A stretch of 64,000 bases of DNA, from NCBI GenBank assembly GCA_019395295.1, contig CM033344.1, positions 25,380,393 through 25,444,392 on the forward strand, written 5' to 3'. Every line of letters begins with the position of its first letter. Position 1 is the first letter of the stretch. This stretch comes from Osmanthus fragrans. Taxonomy: Eukaryota; Streptophyta; Magnoliopsida; Lamiales; Oleaceae. Both the position numbers and the translations under genes were made by a program. Below the pieces are notes generated by a model, which had not been told where the DNA came from, searched no databases, and saw nothing but the letters and a program-made list of their open reading frames with translations. This document shows positions 11,230-23,000 of this stretch, piece by piece.

Positions 11230-11790
11230 CATGTGAATAAAATGAAGGATCTAGAGCTTTCTTGTCGGACTAGGAATGAGCAGCACCACACAATAGCTGT
11301 AAACATCAACCTTACTAGATAAGAAGCCTGTCACTGCGTATACTGGAGTGTATCCATAAGTTCCGGGTACACTTGAGGGGTGGCATGAGCTTGTGTAGTA
11401 GACAGAATTTTGACAATCCAAAGTCGGACAAATAAGTATTGTAGTCGTTGTATTACTAGGCCAGATGTCTTGATGTAGAACATGCGGATTACATTTGTTG
11501 TGCAGAAAAGATAGTGTAGAGGAAATATCAAGGCAATCTTGTGAACTATTTCCAATGAAAAGACTTTGAGGCTCTTTCTTGAATGCATTTTTCTAGATTT
11601 CCACCAGGAACGTAGTTATACTTGATGAACATTTTTACTTGACTGCACAGTACCTATCAAGTAAAGAGGTTCGAGTGTTTGATTCGTCCGATGGTCCTAA
11701 CCTCTTCATGGAAATGCATGGTTCCTCATAGCTAACGAAACTCCATAAGTAGCTACCAACACATGTCAATGATTTTAGAGAAACGGAGCA
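11230..11790 (-). pseudogene. RPK2-like LRR receptor kinase pseudogene (kinase-domain fragment)
   Basis: On the minus strand, pieces in different frames line up in kinase order: FHEEVRTIGRIKHSNL, then IKYNYVPGGNLEKCIQER, VHKIAL, SFLHNKCNPHVLHQDIWPSN, SDFGLSK, LSTTQAHAT, GTYGYTPVYAVTGFLSSKVD and VYSYCVVLL, then DPSFYSHDDGSNIVSW. The order N-x-L-x-x-F/C-I-Q-E-R, HRDVKPSN, DFGLxRLLGTSETHATT, GTFGYVAPEYAMT is characteristic of RPK2 (TOADSTOOL2)-type plasma-membrane receptor kinases. The catalytic HRD aspartate region reads HQD. At least three frameshifts and a stop are present. The LRR and transmembrane parts are not visible. Confidence 0.8.
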
Positions 11791-11799
11791 AGAAAAGCC

Positions 11800-12309
11800 A
11801 AAAGACATTGTTAGACTAGTTGTCTAAGTTGAGCATTAGCCTTAAAAGTTGATTTTGTCACCAAGTATCCATCACATGGGCAGGTCTGACTACCATTTGC
11901 TATGTATGACAAACAAGGTTTGATAGTACAGAAGAGTGCCTTGTGACTGAAGTGCTTCAGTAGGGTTCTACTCAAGTGTGCTACAAACCGGAAAAAAATT
12001 ACTCGTGAGGGCGGGCATCAATATGAAATATGTACTCAATATCAAAACCCATAAGATCTGAAGCCCATGGATCAACACAGGATGAACTAAATGTTTATCA
12101 ATCAGCTTTACCACGTAAAACTGAATGGTCAGATCCAATAAATAATCAATAGACGAAGAATATAATGCTCTCGTGGATCAATTTTGTACCTTCTGAAATG
12201 GTAAATGAATCAAATGAAAAAAGTAGTAAAATAGGCAGAAAGAGCATGCTATGGTAACTATTGTTCTTTATTTCAAAGAATTTTCAAAAACTTGAGCACT
12301 AGAAAATTG
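11800..12309. other. Non-coding, beyond the kinase fragment
   Basis: No further kinase or LRR motif is recognisable. A degraded upstream part of the same pseudogene is possible. Confidence 0.35.
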
Positions 12310-12850
12310 CACAATATATGCTCAGAAAATACACAAAAAAATTAATTTAAGACAATAACATCTTTCAAAAGGAATATTTGAAAACAAAAAGAATAACTCC
12401 AACTTATGATAATTCCAAAATCAACAACAAAAGTACATAAAAATATTAATATAAAAACAAAATAGAGCTTTTTAAAATAATTTGCTTATGAAAATATTTG
12501 CAGACTTATAGGGCGGAGCTACTAATTAAAGATTTACATTTTCATTTATAGCATACCGTCTTGCAAGAAATGGAAGGAAGTTTATCAAATTTTGCTACTG
12601 GAAGCGAATTTTTCCGTCCTATCTCTTCAAAGGAAGCATCTAAAATAGTTTCGGAGTCACCAACAGTTTTAATGTTCAGCGTGCTAACTGCTTAAAATAG
12701 AGTTTTGTCCCAACAAGGGAAAGTATGAGCAGATACGAGAAACAACCCTAGTGAATGGCGTAGTGAAATTACAGACAAGCCCAATATTCTTCAATCTGCT
12801 TCTGACTGGCAATGAATTTTACGACTCAGAGCTGAAGAGACACAAAATTT
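12310..12850. repeat. Duplicated block, copy 1, right part (partner at about 52130-52205 and 53101-53430)
   Basis: Shared strings with the partner include ATAACATCTTT near 12355, AAATGGA(A/T)GGAAGTTTATCAAA near 12572, AGAAGCGAATTT-like sequence near 12600, ATCCCAACAA(G/A)G-like near 12705 and GACAAGCC(C/T)A(A/C)TATTCTTC near 12775. Orientation and order are the same as in the second copy. Confidence 0.7.
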
Positions 12851-13379
12851 GTCAATGTTTATTACATTGCTTCATTAGGCTAGTGGTTATGATCAATAGG
12901 GAAAGTAGAGAGGTACATATTATCTGGGTGTATCAACGGCACATTGTTCGTTTCAGACTCCTACACCATTGGAGGAAAATTATGTTCGAAAGGATACACG
13001 ATGGGTGATGCTTTTATGCAATTCCTATATCTAGGATTGCTCTAGTCCACGTTGGAGATTTGTGCTTTGGTGGGAAAAAGGGACTTTCCTTCAGATGTAG
13101 AGACACCTACTGAATGTTGAGGATGGCGTGCCAATAATTCCTACTGCAGGTAGTGCATATTGGTTGCATACTTTGTAACAGTTGATAGTATAGCCAAAAA
13201 CGTCTAAAATGTATGTTGGTTGTCTAGATTTCTGCATTAAATGCATTTTAAGGGAACGATTCATATTCCACCGTCCGACTATCTTGGTATCGATTTCATG
13301 AAGAATGTGTAAACTATGGTAAATGGTCATCAATAAGTCAAAAAATAATAATAAAAAAAAATTCAACAGAACAGAATAT
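12851..13379. other. Unrecognised sequence right of the duplicated block
   Basis: A forward frame holds short peptide-like stretches such as TPLEENYVRKDTRWV with many stops. I could not assign it to a family. It may be a decayed gene fragment. Confidence 0.3.
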
Positions 13380-13640
13380 AGTAATTATCACCCAGAAAGC
13401 AAAAGAGAAATTTTGTTTTAGAAATCTGTAGCACATAAAAATACATTTTTTAAACTTAAAAGAGATAAGAAAAACTGAATTAATTTTTCTGTATTAGCTC
13501 TTCTGAAACATAGGATTACATGGTTTCTCTTTATAGGAGAACACAAAAGCAAAAAACCAGGAAATTGATTACAATAGCTAGCTGGCATAACTAATTTCCT
13601 ATTTTACAGCATTGAATAATATTCTAGAACCCCACTACAA

Positions 13641-13668
13641 GTACACCGAGCCTTACAACTCGGTGTAC
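13641..13668. repeat. 28-bp hairpin (10-8-10), left member of an inverted pair
   Basis: GTACACCGAG and CTCGGTGTAC form a perfect 10-bp stem around loop CCTTACAA. It is preceded by CACTACAA, which resembles the terminus of CACTA transposons. Its counterpart lies at 16437-16464. Confidence 0.85.
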
Positions 13669-13683
13669 AACTAGGAGTGATAA

Positions 13684-14010
13684 TTGAGCCGAGTAGCTCG
13701 TGGGCTCGACTCGTAAAAAACGAGCCCAAGCAACGAGCCGCTTGTTAAAAAAAAATAGTTAGATGAAAATGTATATTTTAATTAAAATATTTAGAAAACG
13801 TGTATAAAAAAAATAAAGGGCCACGAGCCAAGCTCCTACTCGGCTCGTCCCGGCCCACGAGCCATGAGCTCATGGGCCTAGCCGATCTCAACCTTTTTCT
13901 CATGAGTCGAGCCCGACTCAGCTCGTTGCCTACGAGCTAGTTGGGCAACGAACTCGAGCACAAGCCGAGCTCGTAGGGCAACAAGCCAAGCCAGCTCGGC
14001 CCATTGCCAC
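13684..14010. repeat. CGAGC(C)-rich low-complexity region
   Basis: GAGCCGAG, GAGCTCG, CGAGCC and their complements recur many times in about 330 bp of otherwise AT-rich surroundings. Both orientations occur, so the region could fold strongly or represent subterminal repeats of a DNA transposon. Confidence 0.7.
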
Positions 14011-14014
14011 TTTT

Positions 14015-14095
14015 ATATACAGCCCCCACACATGGGGGTGGGACCCGCACATTTATTGCTATGGGCCCCTTCTCCTCATGTGAGGGAAATTTGAC
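14015..14095. mobile_element. Degenerate relative of the 15990-16143 MITE
   Basis: The segment has the same arm signature as the better-preserved MITE: CACATGGGGGTGGGACCC, a short A/T-rich centre, GGGCCCC, then CATGTGAGGG. The outer arms are not preserved. Confidence 0.5.
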
Positions 14096-14654
14096 ATGTC
14101 CCTTCTCGAATCACCCTACTAGATCCAAAATGTAACGTACGCCGATGATAGATGCTGACTAGATGTCAGATCCATCACCAAACTTGAATATGAGTTCCTA
14201 TAAAACATGCATCAAAATTAAATGCTTATGAAAAGTATAATGCGATAGGCCCAAAATAATGATTCCATGTTTTACAAAATGAAACTTATCACACAATATG
14301 TCATGTGGCTCTAACTCTGAAATCATCAGGCTCTTCAAACCATTAAAAACTATTTGCTACCTATAGGAAATCATGAAAAAATATATGAGTTGATAACTCA
14401 GTGAGTGGATAAGTTCGAAAATAAATATATATTTTCATTCATAATTTTTTATCGAAAATCGAGTTAAATCATTTAACAGTCCAAAGTATAATAACGTATA
14501 ATAATAGTCAAGATGTGAGACATTCACATGATGTTGTAAAATATCATCTCAAGATCATGATATAAACATCAACTAATAACCATACTATAATCTCATCACA
14601 TCAAATGTACTGGATAGTCCACCAAAAATGTACCCTCTGACTGAAATTATAATC

Positions 14655-14865
14655 CGCCCCTCGGGCTAAGCACTTTCGACACGGGCCTCAAGCCCCTTCA
14701 GTGAACGGAAGCCGATCTCAAATACCTTTCATCATCAATTCTAGAACGCGGCTAAGACCCTTCAGTAAACTATATGTACACGATCAAGACCCCTTCATCC
14801 CCTGTCAAGACCCCTCAGTATAGTATAGAACACGACCAATGCCCCTCAGTGAACTAGAAGAATTA
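14655..14865. repeat. Degenerate CCCCTTCAGTGAAC-type tandem repeat
   Basis: Variants of GACCCCTTCAGT(G/A)AAC and CCCCTCAGTGAACTAGAA recur about six times at irregular spacing of roughly 30-50 bp. The repeat lies inside the probable LTR at 14131-16433. Confidence 0.55.
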
Positions 14866-15989
14866 TATAATCACGAGTACTTTTCTGGTAATCTCAATAT
14901 CACATATGTCTCGCATACCAAGTCACAATGTACCACAAGTAATCTTTGAAATTCCACATGTATCATAATAAAAGAGATTTTCATAATAAGCATATAATCG
15001 AACACATAATTTCACATACTTAATGATATACTTAATTTGTAAATACTTTAAAAATATTTAAGTTTTTCCACTCACGGATCTATGGATAGATATCTGGCTA
15101 AATAGACGAGGCTTTTCAAGCTTTCACGTCGCTACCTGAGATAACGGTATAATTACTCAAATGTAAATCTACTAAGTAATTCATCAACTTCTGTATTTAT
15201 TCTTGCATCTCTAATTTTTTCCTAACTTTTCTTCTCTTTGATTATTACCAACCAATCACCGCACATATTTCAATCCATTAGATTACTCAATACTTTCTTA
15301 AAATCACTATCTTATACATATACAACCCCTATACATAATTTAATCCAATACCTAGACTTCAATATTTTTCATTTAGTTTCATTCAAACTTATTAAATCTG
15401 AGAAAACAAAAGTTTGGCAAAAACAACACTAAAATTTCAGAATATAGAAATTTGGTACCTGTTTCTGTATTTTCAGATTTATCACGGAAACTATTGACAG
15501 AAATAGCACTTTCTGGAATTAATTTCAGAAATAGTACCAGTGAATGAATTTTGCCCAAAAATTAATTAAAATACCAAAATCCAACCTCAACTCCATATCT
15601 CATTGTAATACATCATAAATAAAGTGTTTTTATATCATATACACACAATAATTATAAAGATTTAGGCTCTAACTTACAATGTTCCACTTTCTTAAACTTC
15701 AATATTCAAATAAACATTTTTTTTCTTTTCTATATTCTTAATTATAACCTCAAATACCTACCAACAACATTTAATTCTTCCTAAATCTCGAATTTAAGAA
15801 ATTTTGATAAATCCTAAAATATAATATCATTTTTCAATAAGTAAAATTTATGCTTATCCCGAGAAATTGAGAAGGAAAATGAAGACATAACTCACGTTCT
15901 TCCTTTTTCTTTTTCTTTTCTCCCTTCTTCTTTCTCTTTCCCTTTTCTTTTTTCTGCTCTGCTCTGTGTGTATCTATCTAAATGAGAAA

Positions 15990-16143
15990 GAAAATGCTAT
16001 TTGTACACCTCATAGTGTACCAAATGTATTACATCCCCTCACATGGAGAGGGACCCACGATTATTTTATTGTGTGTGGGCCCCCCTCCATGTGAGGGGGG
16101 TGTAATACATTTGGTACATCATTATGTACGTATAGTATTTCCG
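15990..16143. mobile_element. Foldback MITE with about 45-bp arms and 10-bp direct flanks
   Basis: The left arm (GAAAATGCTATTTGTACA...) and right arm (complement GGAAATACTATACGTACA...) pair over a long span that includes the perfect block GTACCAAATGTATTACA. Further in, CCTCACATGGAG pairs with CTCCATGTGAGG. The decamer AAATGAGAAA occurs at 15980-15989 and again at 16144-16153, a likely target-site duplication. A 9-10-bp duplication points to a Mutator-type MITE. Confidence 0.8.
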
Positions 16144-16436
16144 AAATGAGAAATATGTTAAATGGTTTTTAAATAGACATTTGTACTCCAATAACTCCAT
16201 TTTTGCAAAGGAAGTCCCTCATTTTCCATTTAATATAACATTTAGTCATTTTAAATCCCAAAATTAAATTTTATCCATCTTAAACCTTTAAATATTGTAA
16301 ATTGTAAAATAAACCCCAATAAGATAATTTGGTCAATTCAAGTCCCAATAAAATAATCATTTAAGTCTATATTTGACTTAGACTTTGACAAGTTAACTTT
16401 TAATTTTTTACTATAAATGAGTAGGGCATAACAAAT

Positions 16437-16464
16437 GTACACCGAGCTGTAAGACTCGGTGTAC
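16437..16464. repeat. 28-bp hairpin (10-8-10), right member of an inverted pair
   Basis: The stems are the same as at 13641-13668 (GTACACCGAG / CTCGGTGTAC), with loop CTGTAAGA. Compared as reverse complement, the loop matches the left copy at 6 of 8 positions, so the two hairpins are inverted relative to each other. Confidence 0.85.
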
Positions 16465-16562
16465 AAGGGGATTTATTCAATATTCTATTTACGACAAATA
16501 TTCATAGCTAACAAATTTCCTAATATTCGGTAATATTACTATCGAATCTTTCCTTTTCAACA

Positions 16563-19500
16563 ATCCCCCCTTAAGTTGGTTTGAAGATATCTTCCATAGC
16601 TAACTTACTAATTAGTCTGTCATACTGTTTTGCAGAAAGTCCTTTTGTAAGCACATCTGCGACTTGTTTAGTGGTAGACTATGATGCTCGGACTCGGGTA
16701 CTGGTACGTCTCTAAGTGTCGGATCTTCGATTTTTTTTAAATTTAGGATATGGGCACATGTCTAAAAAGAGTCCCAATTTCGGACACGGGCATTTGGGTA
16801 CGTTTTTCAAATTTCAATTTTTCTTTAATTTTTTTATTCACAGATACCAAGAAATATACTTTTATTTTTTTTTAGATTAATTATTTTCTGAATAATAGTC
16901 AAGATTTGGGGCTTCTTTTTTTATAAGAATGGGCCTCCTATCCTAATTCCAAACAATACCTAGGGAAATTTCACTCTAATCTTCCATGAAAAACTATTTC
17001 TCTCTTACTGGGCGTCTAGGCCTCCACATCTTGAGCCCATTTCATTATCCCGACCCAATTCTCTATTAAAACCCTATTTCTCTCTTCCTCATCTCATTTC
17101 ACCACTTCCAAGCCATCTTCTTCCCATCCAACACAGAGAAGCCAAAATGGGTTGAATAGTCTGAGCACAGTGTAGAGAAGATTCATATTCAAGTCTCACA
17201 CCCAAAACCACAAGGGGCCTTCCCGATTCTGTTCGGCGTAGGCTAGCGCACAACTCATTTTTTTCCTGTGGCACCGTTGCAGTCAGCCTTCTAGGTTGCC
17301 GTGTTCAGCTAATTTTTGTCTTGTCCGCCCCATACCTAAACCCGTATCGTGTCGGGTCAACACGAGTGCTTCGACCAGAATGAAGAGTCCGAGCATCACA
17401 AGTGGTAGGAATGTACATCATACTAATCAATCCATTTTCGAGCTTTTCCTTGATGAAGTGTTTGTATAGCTCCACATGCTTTGCTCTATCATGAAGCACT
17501 GGATTTTGAACGATTATGATATATAGAAACTTTATTGTCTTGATACACTTTCATAGGCAACAAATTAGAGGATTTTGACTATTCCAATAGTCTCTTAATC
17601 CACATCACTCCACAAATTCCACGAGCAGCTGATCTGAACTCGATCTCTATGCCGCTTCTAGCTACCACATTATGCTTTTTATTCCATCAAGTGACAAGGT
17701 TGCCTTTAACAAACGTGTGGTAGCCAGAAGTTGATCATTTATCAATAGCACTTCCAACCCAATCCAAATTAGTATAGTCTTCAACTTGCAAATGACCACA
17801 GTTTTTGAATAGCAGATCTCTTCCAGGGGTCCCCTTTAGGTATCTGCGAAATTTTGACTGCATCATCTATTACATTCATTGATAATAGCGAAAATTATTG
17901 GACGTATGTTACTATTGCAACTTGCTGAATGGTATGAGGATTTCGAGGAATAAAATAGGGAGATGCATGTTAAATGTACCTATAATGGTGTTCAATTATC
18001 TGAAACAAAATTTTCCCAAAATTGGTTGACAGATGGTATTCAGATAAAATTCTTATTTCCTTTCTGTTTGAAACATTCGTACATATCTAAACTGTGATTC
18101 TGTCATAAAGATCTAATAATGATAAAGAAAAAGATAATTTTTTGTTTTTTAACAGTTTGGGGAACGGAAACTGAACTTCATTTTGGTTCTTCCCTAAAGA
18201 AACCCTCTTTCTTTTAACCCATTTATAAGTGTTCTTGTCCAGATGCATGCATAAAGTAGTTAACCATACTAACTGCAAATGTTATATTTGGACGTGTATG
18301 GGACAAGTATATTAGTCTTCCAACAAGTCTCTGATGTTGCTCTCTATTAATCACTTCTTCAGCTTAAGGTTCGGCTTAATGGGTATCTCGGCTGGTTTAT
18401 ATCCTAGTAGACATGTCTCATCAAATAATCAAGAACATATTTGTATTGATTCAAAAAATATACCTACTTTGGATCTTATCATCCACATAGACAATTGAAA
18501 TTGCAACCTTACCTTTCTATACCGTGTTTGTAGAACATGGTACGATCAACTTGGTTCCAATGGTAGCCACAACTAGCTCTCCAAAATCTCTCAAACCAAG
18601 CTCTAGGGGACCGTTTGATACCCTCTAAGGACTTTTTTAGTCTATAGACTTTGTTAGGTTCCAATTTTCCCTTAAACCATGTGGTAGCCTCATAAAGATC
18701 TTATCCTCAAGATCTCCAATTAAAAAAGTATTTTTCACATCTAATTGGTGTAATGGCCAGCCAAAATTCACCATCAAAGATAACAAGATTCTAATTGAAT
18801 TTATTTTTGCCACATGAGCAAAGGTTTCTTGATAATCAATCATGTATTTGCTTCGTGATAATCAATCCCATAGGGTTGCTTGAACTCTTTTGCTACTAAT
18901 CTTGCCTTGTACCTCTCTATGTTACCATTAGCTTTACATTTCATGGTAAATACTCACTTGCAACATACTTTTCTTTTTTCCCTCAAGGCAAATCAACTAT
19001 CTCAAAAGTACCACTTCTTCTAAGAGCATTCATCTCTTCCATTATTATTAATTTCAAATTCAAATCATCAAGAGCTTCTTGAATGTTTCTTGGGACAAAC
19101 AAGCGTGAGATTTGGCAATATTTGGTACAAGTTTGGGTTCCTTTCCTAATAGCTATAGGAATATCAATGTTTAATGGTTCTTGGTTAGCAAAAATAATAG
19201 ATAATTGATCATTCCTAAGAGAAAGTGGTTGACATTGATTCTTTTGATGAGGTCTTATCCGAGTATAAACTAGCGGCTTAGTATTGGTTTTTTTTTTTTT
19301 TTTACCTAGTTGTATTGATTCTCACCTATTTCAGATAAGGTAATGCCCAGCAATATATGACTAGGATTCCTTTCACTGTCCCATTGGTTTTATCACATTG
19401 TTCCTGACTTTGAATTTCGGGATAACAGTAGGATGCGAATGATGAAGTAAAGTAGTGAAAATCATATTTGGTAAAAGAGTACGAGATGAAACCTAAAAAA

Positions 19501-19995
19501 ATTCTTTCTTCACATTACTCTCCACTTGAACAGAATTTTTGTTAAAATAGGATTTATTTTCGAAGAAAGAGACATCCATATTCATATAAATTTTTCTTGT
19601 TTGGGGATTATAGCACTTATATCCCTTTTCTTAGAAGCATACCCTATAAAAACACATTTTTCAGCTTGAGGATCGAGTAATGTTGGGTATATAAACAAAA
19701 GCAATGCAGTAAACGTTTGGAGGTAAATCTGATTGCAACCTAGATAAAGGAGATTTTTTTGGAAACATTCTAATAGTGTGCTATAATTTAAATCACGTGT
19801 AAGCATTCTATTAATCAAATAAGTGGATGTTAAAATAGAGTCCTGCTAAAGATATTTTGGGACATTCATTGAAAACATTATAGCATGAGATATTTCAAGT
19901 AAATGCTTTTTTTTTTCTTTTAGCAGTTTCATTTTGTTAAGGTGTATTCACACATGTAAACTGATGATGTACCATTTTGCCTCAAAACAAAATCA
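16563..19995 (-). pseudogene. Copia pol pseudogene (integrase to RNase H), minus strand
   Basis: Read on the minus strand from about 19995 down: an integrase end with mutated PQQNG-AER region (about 19930), then the integrase C-terminus with KCVFIGYASKKR (in 19582-19818). Reverse transcriptase follows, with DYQETFAHVAKINSIRILLSL and QLDVKNTFLIGDLEDKIFM (18637-18843). RNase H pieces follow near 17600 (VARSSAE-like, WIK-L-E) and VQNPVLHDRAKHVELYKHFIKEK (17305-17499). The end reads KQVADVLTKGLSAKQYD (about 16620-16670). Frameshifts and stops are frequent. The 5' half (gag, protease) is missing at about 20000. A DNA transposon interrupts the RNase H tail. Confidence 0.82.
16678..17400. mobile_element. 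Non-autonomous DNA transposon with 14-bp TIRs and 8-bp target duplication
   Basis: TGATGCTCGGACTC (16682-16695) is inverted perfectly at 17385-17398. AGTGGTAG flanks both sides (16670-16677 and 17401-17408). Removing the element restores the copia tail ...YIPTT-KQVADVLTKGLS, confirming the target duplication. An 8-bp duplication fits hAT. The interior includes GTGTCGG and GGACACGGG-type motifs plus a C/T-rich stretch at about 17050-17110 that does not look like transposon sequence. Confidence 0.85.
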
Positions 19996-20004
19996 CCAAG
20001 TATC

Positions 20005-23000
20005 ACAGTAAATTAAATTGGCCTATTATCAAAAGGGGCTGCAAATGGGTCAACCCAAAAACAACGATGACGACCTTGTTATGAGCATTGTCGTCTGCTA
20101 TGATACAAAGAAGACACATATTGGAAAATTCACAGAAAACCCACCGATTGGAAACCTAGACAAAATACTAGGAGTCGTGGATACCAAGCAACCTCGAGAA
20201 GTGCATTCAACTCTGAACAAATGGAGCAACTCTATCAAATGTTCTCTAGGCTTCAAACATCCAGTTAGCCAAAAGGTTCTTCTAGCTCTTTAGCCCACAA
20301 CGGTAACTTTCTGAGTGCCTTATGCACATACAAAATAAACCTCTTGGATTATTGACTCTGGTGCATCCAATCACATGACGGATTCATACCACCTGTTCTC
20401 ATCACACTCAACTTGTGCTGGAAAAATTATAGTGAAAATTGCAGATGGCTCACTCTCTTCCGTTGTAGGAAAATTGAGTATTCAAATGTCTGAGTCCATA
20501 ACATTAGAATCTGTCCTCCACATCCCAAATTTATTCTGTAATTTGTTATCTATTAGTCAGTTAACCAAAAATCCCAATTGTTCTACTAATTTCTTTCCAT
20601 CTTATTGTGTCTTTCAAGACCTTTCATTGGGGAAGACGATTGACAGTACTAAAGAGAGCGAGGGATTGTACTACTTCGAAGAAGCTGATATGAGTAAGTT
20701 AGGTGAACTTTTAGGTTGTAGTTCCACATCTGTCTCTAGGGATAGTGAAATTTTGTTATGACACTATACAATGGGTCATCCTATGGACTTGAAACGTGTA
20801 CTTCCTTTACAGTTCTTGAATAAAACACTGATTGAACTTCAATGTAAGAGTTGTGAATTTGCAAAACATCAACGTACATCTTTTCCACATTCCATATACA
20901 AACCATCTACACAATTCGCTATGATTTACAGTGATTTATGATGACCTTCCTACATCCTCAATCGTACCAAAACAAAATGGTTTATCACATTTATTGATGA
21001 CTATACCCGGGTATGCTGGGTATATCTACTAAAGGAAAACACTGAGGTTCGCTTAGAATTTATAAACTATCACTCGATGATTCAAACCCAATTTCAAACA
21101 AATCTTCAAATTCTACGCATTGACAATAACACAGAATACTTCAATACCACTTTGCAAGACTGCCTAAAAAATGGAATAGTCCACCGAAGTTCATGTGTCA
21201 ACATCTCTAACAAAATGTGATTGCTGAACAAAAAAACAGATACCTACTCGAGGTTGCTCCTGCCTTAATGTTTACTACAAACATGCCAAACATATTTTTG
21301 GGGGATGCAATCTAACAGCGTATATCTCATCAACCGTATGCCTAATCGTACCATTTTTTCGACTCGCCTACACAAAAATTCCCAAAATACTTTCCTACTT
21401 CTTGCCTTAATTCAAATCTACCCCTAAAATTATTTGAAAGTACAACATTTGCACACGTTCATCATGAGAATAAATTTGAACCACTTGTAATCAAGTGTGT
21501 GTTCATTGAATACTCACCCACTTAAAAAAGCAATAAATGCTATGACCCATCCAAAAAAAAGGTCATTGTTAGCCTAGATATCACATTCTTTGAAAAAATA
21601 CCTTACTTCCAAGAACCTTCTCTTCAGGGAGAGAATCTGAGTGAAGATCGGTTCTTGGAATTTAATCTCTCACTACCTGAACTAAATACATAACTAGTTA
21701 CCCTCCTATCTTCTAATGTACAATGTACAGAAGCCCACTTGAATTTAGGTAGAGATATTGAAAACAAACATAAGGAGATTCTAGTTTACTTAATGAAGCC
21801 TAAACCGAAGTATAAGGAAATCCTCACACCTAAGGTACCAAAGAGTCAGAACCGGTGATAGAACCTGATGAGAACCTTTTTGACGAATCCATACCTCCCG
21901 AAAATGATCTACCCATTGCTTTCAGGAAACAGACCTGGTCATGTAGTTTTCACCCTGTTTCAACATATATGTCATATAATTCTCTATCTACAGGATTTCG
22001 TGCTTTTACAGCTAACCTTGATAAAACAGAAATTCCAAGAAATATTGAGGAGGCCCTGGGATCACTTGAATAGAAAGAGGCAGTAATGAAAGAAATGAGA
22101 GCTTTAAAGAAAAATGAAACCTGTGAAGTGGTAAATGTACCGAAAAGAAAATAAACATGTAGGCTGTAAATGGATCTTCAATGTGAAGTACAAGGCCGTA
22201 GAGACAATAAAATGCTATAAAGCTCGTCTAGTTGCCAAAGGTATACATAAACATATGTCATCAACTACACGAAAACATTCGCACCAGTGACAAAATTAAA
22301 TACAGTACAATTTCTCTAATCTTTACCTTTAAATCTAGACTGGTCCCTTCAACAACTAGACAATAAAAACGCATTTTTGAATAGTAAACTGGAAGAAGAA
22401 GTCTACATGACCATACCACTGCTTCAACAAGAGAAATGAGGAAAATTAAATGTGCAAGCCCAGAAAGTCTTTATATGGCATTAAACAGTCACAAGAGCGT
22501 TGTTCGATAGATTTTCAAAGTGTTAAAAACTCAAGGATATCAAGAAAGGCAGTCCAATCATACCATCTTCTTATAACAATCTAGAGATGGAGCAAAGACC
22601 ATCCTAATTGTATATGTTGATGATATAATTCTCACATGGGACAATATAGTTAAGATGGAAAGACTAAAGAAGTTCTTGACCGCCGAATTTGAAGTAAAAG
22701 ATCTCTAATAAATGTGATACTTTTTGGGAATGGAGATTGCAAGATCAAAGAAGAGTATTAGTATATCTCAACGAAAATACATTCTTGATCTTTCGACTAA
22801 AACTGACATGCTAGGATGCAAACCAAGTAACACACATATTGAGGCACGAAAGATAACAAAGAACACATGGAACTCAGTGGAAATTGACAGATACCAAAGA
22901 CTAGTTGGTAAGCTAATATATCTATCACACATTAGACCTGACATCGCTTTCATAGTCATCTTGGTAAGTCAACATATGCACTCTCCCAAAGAGATTTACT

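Larger units (their letters stand above)
14131..16433. mobile_element. Probable large LTR (Ty3/gypsy type), decayed
   Basis: The segment starts TGTAACGTACG and ends GAGTAGGGCATAACA, resembling TGTAAC(G/A)CCC...GGG(C/T)(A/G)TTACA LTR termini of plant gypsy elements. The interior has a GATAACTCAGTGAGTGGA block, a C/T-rich tract at 15896-15970 and no coding potential. The flanking pentamers (CAAAA, AATGT) do not match, so the boundaries are provisional. A MITE is nested near its right end. Confidence 0.45.
13380..16562 (-). mobile_element. 3' LTR of the minus-strand copia element, split by nested insertions
   Basis: Reading the minus strand, the polypurine tract AAGGGGGGAT (complement of 16563-16574) is followed by TGTTGAAAAGGAAAG, an LTR start at 16562. 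The LTR runs to about 16465 and is then interrupted. Copia-LTR-like sequence resumes at about 13632 and runs down to about 13380, with a TATA box (CCTATAAAGAGA) near 13535. The far end of the LTR is uncertain. The 2.8-kb interruption holds other elements listed separately. Confidence 0.55.

Noticed and set aside
13641..13668. Transcription terminator hairpin
   Set aside because: Eukaryotic context, no T-tract or upstream gene, and an inverted twin at 16437-16464 fits a repeat/transposon better.
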